Assembly (NCBI RefSeq): GCF_027484365.1
Contig: NZ_JAIXTC010000023.1
Location: 163,797 to 227,796 of the forward strand
Reading direction: 5' to 3'
DNA length: 64,000 nucleotides
Source: Brevundimonas sp.
Lineage (GTDB): Bacteria > Pseudomonadota > Alphaproteobacteria > Caulobacterales > Caulobacteraceae
Below, piece after piece: positions 44,358-51,589 of the stretch (positions within the stretch are counted from its first letter, which is position 1; every line of letters starts with the position of its first letter). Below the pieces are notes generated by a model. It was given only the letters and a program-made list of their open reading frames with translations. It ran no database searches and was not told the DNA's origin. The position numbers were made by a program, and so were the translations under genes.

Positions 44358-46942
44358 CCGCCGCCCCCGATCTTGCGGGCAAGACCCGCGCGGCCCTGAT
44401 CCCGCTGTTCCTGATCGCCATGGGTGTGGTCGGGATCGAGAATGCCCTGACCCGGTACTTCGCCGTCGCGAAATGGTCGGAGTACGGCTACTGGATCATC
44501 TCCATCGTCATGGCCGGGTTCGCCCTGTCCGGCGTGGTGGTCGCCCTGTTCCGCGACAGTGTCGCCCGGCACGGCGTGATCCTGCGGACGCTTTTGCCCG
44601 CCGCCATGGTGATCGCCGCAGCGGTCGGATACCAGCAGGTCACGGCCAATCCGTTCAACCCGCTGCAGCTCCAGAACCCGACCACCTGGCCCGATCAGGT
44701 GAAGAACATCGGCCTCTACTACGCAGCCCTCCTGCCCTTCTTCTTCCTCGCCGGCCTCTACATCAGCCTGATCTTCGTCCTGAACCATCGGGAGATCGGA
44801 CGGGTGTACGGGTACGACCTGATCGGCGCAGGGCTCGGCGCGGCCCTGGCCCTGGGGCTGATGTTCGTCGTCCACCCCTTCCTTCTGGCCCCCGTCCTGC
44901 TGATCCCGCTGGCCCTTGCCCCGGTGTTTCAGCCGGGCCGGTTCCGCGGGCTGGGCATCGGGCTCGCCGGGGTCGCGCTGATCGGGGGCGAGGCCATCCT
45001 GTTCCTCGGCGCGCCCCCGGCCTTCTCCGAGTTCAAGGCCATCTACGCCCCGCTCAACACCCCGGGCGCGGCCGTTGTCGCCGAGATCCGCCAGCCGCGC
45101 GGCCACTATCTTCTGCTCGAGAATTTCACCGAACGGGTCGACGCCGACGTCTCCAACAACGCGGGGCTGATGGGGATTGCCGGTCCGCCCTCGACCTATG
45201 GCCTGTATCGCGACGGCAACCGCATCGCCTCCCTGCCGAAGGCCGGCCCCCTCAACGCCGCCTATGCGCCGAGCGCCCTCAGCGCCGCCCCCTACGCCCT
45301 GCGCCAGTCTCCGGCCGTCCTGCTCGTCGGCCTGTCCGGTGGCTATCGCGTCGCCGAGGCCCTGACGCTCGGCGCCGCCCGCGTCGACGGGGTCGAGGGC
45401 GAGCCCGTCCTGCGCCACGCCCTCGTCGCCGGTCTGGGCCCGTCCCCCGCGCTCGCCCAGGACGCCAGGGTCACCCTGCTGGACGGAGGTCCGATCGCCG
45501 CCGCCTGGCGCGCGGGTCCTGACAGCTATGACATCATCGACGTCTCCGCCGACTTCGTGGACGCGGCCCCCGCCAACGTCACAGGCGTCACCGAAGAGGC
45601 CCTGGCCGCCTATCTCGCCGCGCTCAAGCCGGGCGGCACCGTGTCGATCTCGGTCTCCATCCGCGACTTCCCCGTCTATGCCCTGCGCGTCCTCTCGACC
45701 GCCCGTGAGGCCCTGCTGGCCAAAGGGATCGGCGATCCGTCCGACCACGTCCTGATCTATCGCTCCGCCTGGAACGCCCGCATCCTGATCAGCCCCACAG
45801 CCTGGTCGGCCGCAGACGTGGCCGCGCTTCAGGCCTGGTGCGCCGCCCGGTCCTTCGACGTCTCCTGGCGCCCGGGCATGGACGTGGGCGCCGCCCGCGC
45901 GACCCTGTTCAACGACCTGCCGAGCGTCTCGTTCGAGACGGGCCAGATGACCTCCGACGGTCCAGACGACGCCATCGCCAACGAGGTCGCCGCTGTCCTC
46001 GCCGGCCGCCCGTCGCCGTCGTCGCAAGCTTTCCACGTCCGCCCCGCCACGCTCGACCGGCCCGCCTTCTATTCGTCCCTGCGCCTCGAACGCCTCGACA
46101 CACTGATCAAGCGGCTCGAGGTCCTGCCACAGGCCGAGATCGGTGCCCTGGTGAACATCGCCGTCCTCGGTCAGGCCATCGTCATCGCCCTTCTGGTGCT
46201 GGCCGCTCCCGCCCTGTTCCGCCGCCGGGCGGGCGGGGTGAAGGAGAAGGCCAGACTCTGGCCCGCCCTCTATTTCCCGGCACTGGGCCTCGGCTTCCTG
46301 CTGGTCGAGATCTTCCTGATCGACAAGGCGGCCTTCTATCTCAACGACTACTCGTCGGCCTTCGCCCTGGTCCTGACGGCCATGCTGATCTTCTCGGGCC
46401 TCGGCAGCATGATCGCCGGCCTGTGTGCACGCATGCCCAAGGTCGCCTCCCTGATCGGCCTTATAGTGGTCCTCGGCTGGATCGGCGCCATGCTGGTCGG
46501 CGCCGAGGACTTCATGATGCGCACCCTCGACCAGCCCTGGGTCGTGAAGGCCGGACTGGTCATCCTTGCCGCTGCGCCCGTGTCGCTGGCGCTCGGTCTG
46601 CCCTTCCCGCTCGGCCTGATCCAGGTCGGCGACGGCCGGGCCCTGCCCTGGGCCTGGGGGCTGAACGGTGCCTTCTCCGTGGTCGCCACGCCCCTCGCCA
46701 ATCTGATGAGCCGCGATGTCGGCTTCTCGTCCCTGCTGATCGTGGCGGCCGGCCTGTACGCGATCGCCTTCCTCGTCCTGCCGGTCGCCGCGGCGGTGCG
46801 AAAGACCGTTCCGGTGTTCGAGCCCGCCGTCCCGACCAATCCCTTCGCCGACCTGCCCGACCCTGAACCCGCCCGCCTTGACCCCTTCCCGGAACAGACT
46901 GGCCCGGGCCAGCCTGTCCAGAGCCAGACGAGCCCCGCATGA
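44354..46942 (+). CDS. Multi-helix membrane protein with spermidine-synthase-like domain
   Basis: 862 residues. About six N-terminal helices (IGLYYAALLPFFFLAGLYIS and others), then a ~350-residue cytoplasmic domain with a SpeE-like Rossmann core (VLLVGLSGGYRVAEALTLGA; YDIIDVSADFVDA), and again about seven helices at the C-terminus. The GGGDG aminopropyltransferase motif is degraded (GLSGGY) and the catalytic Asp (GDAR) is not evident, so polyamine synthesis is unlikely. A Pro-rich tail ends the protein. Coupled to the genes on both sides. Function not known. Confidence 0.8.
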   Translation: MTAAPDLAGKTRAALIPLFLIAMGVVGIENALTRYFAVAKWSEYGYWIISIVMAGFALSGVVVALFRDSVARHGVILRTLLPAAMVIAAAVGYQQVTANPFNPLQLQNPTTWPDQVKNIGLYYAALLPFFFLAGLYISLIFVLNHREIGRVYGYDLIGAGLGAALALGLMFVVHPFLLAPVLLIPLALAPVFQPGRFRGLGIGLAGVALIGGEAILFLGAPPAFSEFKAIYAPLNTPGAAVVAEIRQPRGHYLLLENFTERVDADVSNNAGLMGIAGPPSTYGLYRDGNRIASLPKAGPLNAAYAPSALSAAPYALRQSPAVLLVGLSGGYRVAEALTLGAARVDGVEGEPVLRHALVAGLGPSPALAQDARVTLLDGGPIAAAWRAGPDSYDIIDVSADFVDAAPANVTGVTEEALAAYLAALKPGGTVSISVSIRDFPVYALRVLSTAREALLAKGIGDPSDHVLIYRSAWNARILISPTAWSAADVAALQAWCAARSFDVSWRPGMDVGAARATLFNDLPSVSFETGQMTSDGPDDAIANEVAAVLAGRPSPSSQAFHVRPATLDRPAFYSSLRLERLDTLIKRLEVLPQAEIGALVNIAVLGQAIVIALLVLAAPALFRRRAGGVKEKARLWPALYFPALGLGFLLVEIFLIDKAAFYLNDYSSAFALVLTAMLIFSGLGSMIAGLCARMPKVASLIGLIVVLGWIGAMLVGAEDFMMRTLDQPWVVKAGLVILAAAPVSLALGLPFPLGLIQVGDGRALPWAWGLNGAFSVVATPLANLMSRDVGFSSLLIVAAGLYAIAFLVLPVAAAVRKTVPVFEPAVPTNPFADLPDPEPARLDPFPEQTGPGQPVQSQTSPA

Positions 46943-47940
46943 CCCCAGATCGCATGATGATGGACCGCCGCACCCTGCTGACCGCCGCGGGCGCCGCGAC
47001 CCTGACCGGGCTGGCGGCCTGCGACGAGAACACGATGAAGTCCGTCCAGGCCCGCCTCAATCCGACCCAGGCGGCGGGCGGGGCAGGGGCGGCCGCGCCC
47101 GCAGCCCCGACTGCGGCCGCCGCCGGTGAAGCCTCGGCCGTTTCCGCGACCGTCCGTATGCCGACGGAGCCCTGGACCTTCGCCCGGTTCAATGCCGCCA
47201 TGTCGGCGTCGGGCCGCCCGCACGCGATCACCGAGGCCCAGTTCGAGGAGATCCAGGCGCGAAAGCCCGCCGCCATCGAACGCATCAAGACCTATCTCGA
47301 CGGCCGTTTCGGCGCCCACGATCCGAACGTGCTCCAGGCCTTCGAAAGCCTGCCGCGCGAGTATTTCCATTACGCCTACGCCTCGGACGCCTCGACCGCG
47401 TATCAGGCCTATGAGGCGAATCCCAAGCCCTGGGCCATCGGCCACGGCTCGGTCCTCTCCGACTATCTGGGTCAGGCCTATATGACCCAGCTGGCGGCCC
47501 CCAAGCCGACCGACGTGACGCTCGAGATCGGCACCGGCTCGGGCTTCCAGTCGTCCCTGCTGAGCCGCATCGTCCGCGACGCCTACACCATCGAGATCAT
47601 CCAGCCGATCGGCGAGGCGGTCGGGAAGATCTGGGCCCCGCTCGGCTATGACAATGTCCACGGCCGGGTCGGCGATGGCTATTTCGGCTGGCCCGAGGTG
47701 ACCGAGGGTTTCGACACCATCATGCTGACCTGCGTGGCCCAATATGCCCCGCCCGAGTTGTTCCGCCAGCTCAAGCCGGGCGGCAAGCTGATCATCCCGA
47801 TCGGCCAGCCCTTCCGCCGCGGTCAGGTCCTCTACGTCTACACCAAGGACGCCGACGGCCGGGTTCGCAGCCGACGCGACGTGGGCGTCTTCTTCATTCC
47901 TATGACCGGCGCGATGCAGCAGCGACGGAATCCCGCGTGA
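46939..47940 (+). CDS. Tat/lipobox-exported protein-L-isoaspartate methyltransferase-like protein
   Basis: 333 residues. The C-terminal two thirds are PCMT-like: SVLSDYLGQAYMTQLA, the SAM-binding LEIGTGSGFQSSLLSRI, VGDGYFGWPEV, LKPGGKLIIPIG. The N-terminus has a twin-arginine start (DRRTLLTAAG) and a lipobox LAAC (Cys28), followed by an Ala-rich linker. This would place a SAM-dependent repair enzyme outside the cytoplasm, where SAM is not expected. ATG 46939 overlaps the preceding stop; ATG 46954 is an alternative. Confidence 0.82.
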   Translation: MTPDRMMMDRRTLLTAAGAATLTGLAACDENTMKSVQARLNPTQAAGGAGAAAPAAPTAAAAGEASAVSATVRMPTEPWTFARFNAAMSASGRPHAITEAQFEEIQARKPAAIERIKTYLDGRFGAHDPNVLQAFESLPREYFHYAYASDASTAYQAYEANPKPWAIGHGSVLSDYLGQAYMTQLAAPKPTDVTLEIGTGSGFQSSLLSRIVRDAYTIEIIQPIGEAVGKIWAPLGYDNVHGRVGDGYFGWPEVTEGFDTIMLTCVAQYAPPELFRQLKPGGKLIIPIGQPFRRGQVLYVYTKDADGRVRSRRDVGVFFIPMTGAMQQRRNPA

Positions 47941-47993
47941 GGTCCGTCTAAGATCCGGACTGGATATGCTTCCAGGTCGGAAACGGAACCATC

Positions 47994-48464
47994 ATGAGCC
48001 TGAAACCAACGCCGCGGCCGATCGCCTGGCCCATGCTGGCGCGCCAGATCCACACGGTCGTCGGCATGGTCATCGCGCCCTCGATTCTGATGTTCGCGGT
48101 GACCGGGGGGCTGCAGATCTTCCGGCTGCAGGAAAGCCAGCCCGGCTATACGCCAGCGCCGCTGATCGAGAAGCTGGGCCGTGTGCACAAGGATCAGGTC
48201 TTCGCCATGCGCGCGCCCCGGGCGCCCCGGCCCGAGCCCGCGCGCCCGGCCGGGGTCGCTGCGCCGCGTGAGGCCGAGACGCCCGCCACCCCGCTCTCGA
48301 AGACCCTGCTCCAGTGGTTCTTCGTCCTGGTCTCGGTCGGCCTCTTCCTGTCGACCCTGCTGGGCGTCTGGATGGGCGTGACGATGGGCCGGCTGAAGAC
48401 CGTCGCGCGCTGGTCGCTGCTCGCCGGAACGGTGATCCCGGTCGCGATCCTGCTCCTGCCCTAG
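47994..48464 (+). CDS. PepSY-associated TM-like membrane protein
   Basis: 156 residues. The first helix RQIHTVVGMVIAPSILMFAV-TGGLQIF resembles the start of PepSY-associated TM proteins. A Pro/Arg-rich linker follows (PRAPRPEPARPAG), then two helices (WFFVLVSVGLFLSTLLGVWM; WSLLAGTVIPVAILLL). It is half the size of ordinary PepSY proteins and lacks the PepSY repeat. Last of the four-gene cluster; function unknown. Confidence 0.7.
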   Translation: MSLKPTPRPIAWPMLARQIHTVVGMVIAPSILMFAVTGGLQIFRLQESQPGYTPAPLIEKLGRVHKDQVFAMRAPRAPRPEPARPAGVAAPREAETPATPLSKTLLQWFFVLVSVGLFLSTLLGVWMGVTMGRLKTVARWSLLAGTVIPVAILLLP

Positions 48465-48487
48465 AGGCCGCCCAACCCCGGAGGCTG

Positions 48488-48509
48488 ACCCCGGGTTCTG
48501 CCCCGGGGT
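48488..48509 (+). terminator. Hairpin after the PepSY-like gene
   Basis: ACCCCGGG-TTCTGC-CCCGGGGT, an 8-bp perfect stem 24 nt after the stop. No T-run, so termination is probable only by position. The rest of the gap up to metB contains a GGAGTCCAGA motif (48613-48622) and a weak stem CTGGAC/GTCCAG (48701-48725) just after the metB stop. Confidence 0.4.
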
Positions 48510-48725
48510 GGCGAGGAAATAATTCCTGCGACAGGCTTGCGCCGTGCCAGCTCGGACCCATGTCTGACGCGGTTCCTTGAAACGGCGAGAGACGACCACC
48601 GACAGTGCAACAGGAGTCCAGAATGGACAAAAGGAAAGTATTCCCATAACTCAGCGAGATAGCTCGCTCTGCTTGGAGCGTCCCTCAGAAGTTAGACTCT
48701 CTGGACCCGGTTTTTCAGAGTCCAG

Positions 48726-49919
48726 TCAGGCCGCCTCTGCACGCACCTCCGCCAGCGCATCCAGCGCCTGAACGAGGTCGGCGATCAGGTCGTCCTCGTG
48801 CTCCAGCCCGACCGACAGACGCAGCAGGCCGTCGGTGATGCCGGCGACGACGCGGGCTTCGGGCGTCATGGCGGCATGGGTCATGGTCGCCGGGTGAGCG
48901 ATCAGGCTTTCGACCCCGCCCAGGGACTCGGCCAGGGTGAAGGTCTCCAGGGTCTCGACCAGCTGCCGCACGGCATCGACGCCGCCGGCCAGTTCGAAGC
49001 TCAGCATGGCGCCCGGCCCCTGCTGCTGGCGCGCGGCCAGTTCGTGGTTCGGGTGTGACTTCAGGCCCGGATAGTGGACGACGGACACCGCCGGATGGGC
49101 CTCCAGAAGCGCAGCGACCTTGCCGGCCGTGGTCTGTTGCCGTTCGATCCGTGCGAACAGGGTCCGCACCCCGCGCAGCGTCAGATAGGCGTCGAACGGC
49201 GAGCCGGTGACGCCGAGACAGTTGGCCCACCAGGCCAGCTCCGCATGGTCCGACGGATCGGCCGCGATCACCGCCCCCCCGACCACATCGGAATGGCCGT
49301 TGATGTATTTCGTCGTCGAGTGGACCACGATGTCGGCCCCCAGCTCGATCGGCCGCTGCAGGGCGGGCGACAGGAAGGTGTTGTCGGCCACCACCCTGGC
49401 CCCGACCAAGTGGGCGCGGGTGCAGATGTCGGCGATGTCGACGACCCGCAGCAGGGGGTTGGACGGCGTCTCGACCAGAACCAGTTTCGGGTTCAGGGCC
49501 AGGGCGGCGTCGAGCGCGGCCGTGTCGCCCTGATCGACCCACAGCACCTCGAAATGCCCCTTCTTCGCCCGGGCGCACAGCAGCCGGTGCGTCCCGCCGT
49601 AACAGTCGTGCGGCGCGATCAAGAGGTCGCCGGGCTCCAGCAGGCTCAGCGGCAGATCGACCGCCGCCATCCCGGTCGCCGTGACCACGCAGCCCGCGCC
49701 GCCTTCCAGCTCCGCCAGGGTCTCCGCCAGCACGTCACGCGTCGGATTGCCGGAGCGGCTGTAGTCGTATTTCCGCTTCTGCTCGAAGCCAGCGAACGAA
49801 TAGTTCGACGACAGATACAGGGGCGGCATGACCGCGCCATGGGCCGTGTCCGTATCGACGCCCGAGCGGGCGCAGGTGGTGCGGACGTCGTGCGGACGCT
49901 TGCCGGCGGGGCGGGTCAT
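48726..49919 (-). CDS. metB: Cystathionine gamma-synthase
   Basis: 397 residues, PLP enzyme of the Cys/Met metabolism family. PLP lysine in HSTTKYINGHSDVV; YDYSRSGNPTRDVL and APHDCYGGTHRLL fit MetB of E. coli almost throughout. It joins cysteine to an acylhomoserine. With MetX next to it the substrate is probably O-acetylhomoserine, and direct sulfhydrylation is an alternative. ATG overlaps the metX stop by 4 nt. Confidence 0.9.
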   Translation of the reverse strand: MTRPAGKRPHDVRTTCARSGVDTDTAHGAVMPPLYLSSNYSFAGFEQKRKYDYSRSGNPTRDVLAETLAELEGGAGCVVTATGMAAVDLPLSLLEPGDLLIAPHDCYGGTHRLLCARAKKGHFEVLWVDQGDTAALDAALALNPKLVLVETPSNPLLRVVDIADICTRAHLVGARVVADNTFLSPALQRPIELGADIVVHSTTKYINGHSDVVGGAVIAADPSDHAELAWWANCLGVTGSPFDAYLTLRGVRTLFARIERQQTTAGKVAALLEAHPAVSVVHYPGLKSHPNHELAARQQQGPGAMLSFELAGGVDAVRQLVETLETFTLAESLGGVESLIAHPATMTHAAMTPEARVVAGITDGLLRLSVGLEHEDDLIADLVQALDALAEVRAEAA

Positions 49920-50962
49920 TGGTCGATCTCCTTGAGCGCGGAACGGAGGATGGCGGCGACCGCCTCGTCCTCCTTCAGAAAGGCGTCGTGGCCGTACAGG
50001 GACGGGGCCTCGACCAGCCGGAACAGGGCGGGCAGGCGTGCGGCCAGCTCGCGGATGTCGTCGATCGGCACCAGCCGGTCGGAGGTGAAGCCTACCAGGG
50101 TCACCGGCGTCCGGATCGCCTCGGGCGTGACGGTGTGACGGTCGATCGAGTCGGACAGCGACAGCCAGCGCGCCGGCGTCGTGTGGGTCCGGTAGGCCCT
50201 GCCCCGCGCGGTCAGGTATTCGCAGACCGGATAGGCCTGGCCGGCCGATGCAGGCGCCTCGGTCTCGAACCGCTCGGCGAATTCCTCGGCCGTCCGATAG
50301 GTGGTCATGGCCAGCTCACGGGCCAGGGCGACCCCGTCCTCGGGGCGACCGGCGGCCTCGGCCAGCTGCAGGATCCGGCGCTGTATGCCGCGCCAGGCCG
50401 TCGCCTGCGGATGGGCCCGGTGGGCGGCGGACACGACGATCAGCTGCTCAACCCGCTCGGGGAACAGCTCGCCGAAGGCCAGGGCGATCATCCCGCCGTA
50501 GGAACAGCCGACGAAGGCCGAGACGACCGGACCGCCGATCTCGTCCAGGATCAGCCCCAGCAGCCGGGCCTGGTCATGGGTGGTGATGGTGACCGGCGTC
50601 GACCCCTCTGCGGCCTCCGGCGCATAGTCGAAGGCCAGGACCTGGAACCGGGAGAGGTCGATCGGACCCCGGATCGATACCGCGCCGGACCACCAGCCCA
50701 GGCCGTTGGTCTCGGTCCGGTGCACGAACCGCCCCGCCGAGATGCCGCCGGCGACGACCACCAGCGGCGCCCCCGCCCGGCCGTGCAGCCGGCCGACGAT
50801 CTTGCGCTGGCCCAGCCGTTCGCCCGACTGGAGGCGGAAGTCGCCCGGGATGTCGACGGCGATATCGACCGCACCGCCGCCCTTGCGGGCGAAGATCGCA
50901 GCCGACCGGGCCGTCGGACGACAGAGCGGGTCTGAGGAAATCTGTTGAGTGTCGAAAGCCAT
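49916..50962 (-). CDS. metX: Homoserine O-acyltransferase
   Basis: 348 residues, alpha/beta-hydrolase fold. Nucleophile in VGCSYGGMIALAFGE; Asp in SDRLVPIDD; His in YGHDAFLKE. It activates homoserine with acetyl-CoA (some members use succinyl-CoA). At 348 residues it is shorter than the ~370-380 typical of MetX. ATG 50962 is the first start after the riboswitch; a longer start would overlap its hairpin. Confidence 0.9.
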   Translation of the reverse strand: MAFDTQQISSDPLCRPTARSAAIFARKGGGAVDIAVDIPGDFRLQSGERLGQRKIVGRLHGRAGAPLVVVAGGISAGRFVHRTETNGLGWWSGAVSIRGPIDLSRFQVLAFDYAPEAAEGSTPVTITTHDQARLLGLILDEIGGPVVSAFVGCSYGGMIALAFGELFPERVEQLIVVSAAHRAHPQATAWRGIQRRILQLAEAAGRPEDGVALARELAMTTYRTAEEFAERFETEAPASAGQAYPVCEYLTARGRAYRTHTTPARWLSLSDSIDRHTVTPEAIRTPVTLVGFTSDRLVPIDDIRELAARLPALFRLVEAPSLYGHDAFLKEDEAVAAILRSALKEIDQ

Positions 50963-51014
50963 GGCGTCGTCTGCATCGTCCCGCCCAGCAAGGCTCCGGA
51001 TGCGATGACAGATC

Positions 51015-51043
51015 GTGGAGACGTCGCCTTGTCGACGCTCCAC
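51015..51043 (-). promoter_or_regulatory. Expression-platform hairpin of the metX riboswitch
   Basis: GTGGAG-CGTCG pairs with CGACG-T-CTCCAC (one bulge) around a short loop. Its 5' strand includes the last three bases of the riboswitch P1 stem (51041-51043), so the two structures compete. No T-run follows, so a rho-dependent or other mechanism may be used. Confidence 0.5.
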
Positions 51044-51158
51044 TCATCTCTCGCGGAAGGTCCTGAGACCGTCCTCGCAGGAGTTGGCACCGTTCGGCTG
51101 GAAACCGATGGTTGCCCCGACGTCAAAGGGCCTATCCCTCGGTCGGTCTTGATGAGTG
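51041..51158 (-). promoter_or_regulatory. SAM-I (S-box) type riboswitch upstream of metX
   Basis: On the minus strand the conserved S-box pieces occur in order: ATCAAGA, GAGGGA-TAGGCCC, GGGGCAACC, GGTGCCAACTCCTGC and GAGAGATGAG. The P1 stem is a perfect 8-bp pair, CACTCATC (51158-51151) with GATGAGTG (51048-51041). It lies 79 nt before the metX ATG. A TTGACC -35-like box is at 51192-51187. SAM binding should switch metX-metB off. Confidence 0.85.
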
Positions 51159-51408
51159 AACCTACGTTGCGGGCATGACGAGCGCCGGTCAAGAGAAAAA
51201 ATCTACCTCATTGCTCGCTTGTGGCGCGAGCTCTGTGACCGAAAGGTCTCGCAGGAGCCACGGGGCGCAAAAAAGATGCACGAACCGGGTTGACGGCGAT
51301 CGATTGCGCCGACACCCTGAGATCAACGATTTTCCAGAGGTTTCGCCCGTGTCCCGTCTCGGCCGCATCGCCGTTTCGACCTCGACCGCCGCACTCGCGG
51401 GCCGGACG

Positions 51409-51483
51409 ATGACGCTCGACACCCTCATTTCGACCACCACCGGCATGACCATCACCGGCCCCTCGCGGGCGGGAACAGGTTAG
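51409..51483 (+). CDS. Threonine-rich leader peptide (thr attenuator)
   Basis: A 24-codon frame with eight Thr and two Ile codons, densest in ISTTTGMTITG. A GTG at 51349 with an AGAGG site gives a 44-residue version with the same end. It is directly followed by a terminator hairpin and then the aspartokinase/homoserine dehydrogenase gene, as thrL precedes thrA in enteric bacteria. Ribosome stalling at Thr/Ile codons would let the operon be read. A TTGACG -35-like box is at 51290-51295. Confidence 0.75.
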   Translation: MTLDTLISTTTGMTITGPSRAGTG

Positions 51484-51515
51484 CGCGGAGGTCGGAAGAC
51501 ACCCAGCCAACCCAG

Positions 51516-51548
51516 ACCCGCCCGGCCCCGGCCAGGCGGGTTTCTCTT
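51516..51548 (+). terminator. Attenuator terminator before the thr operon
   Basis: ACCCGCC (51516-51522) pairs with GGCGGGT (51535-51541), with GC-rich loop, followed by TTTCTCTTT. A normal rho-independent form, 32 nt after the leader peptide stop. Confidence 0.75.
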
Positions 51549-51589
51549 TGCCCAGAACCCAGAACATCCTTCCCGAACGGACCTCTCCA

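Noticed and set aside
44180..46036. A 618-codon frame opposite the SpeE-like gene
   Set aside because: Composition is typical of shadow frames (Gly, Asp, Arg and Gln runs) with no domain.
48623..48649. Eight-codon frame with a nearby GGAG, possible leader peptide
   Set aside because: No amino-acid bias, no attenuator after it and no gene in the same direction downstream.
48701..48725. Terminator of metB
   Set aside because: The stem is six bases with a 13-base loop and no T-run; too weak to list as a terminator.
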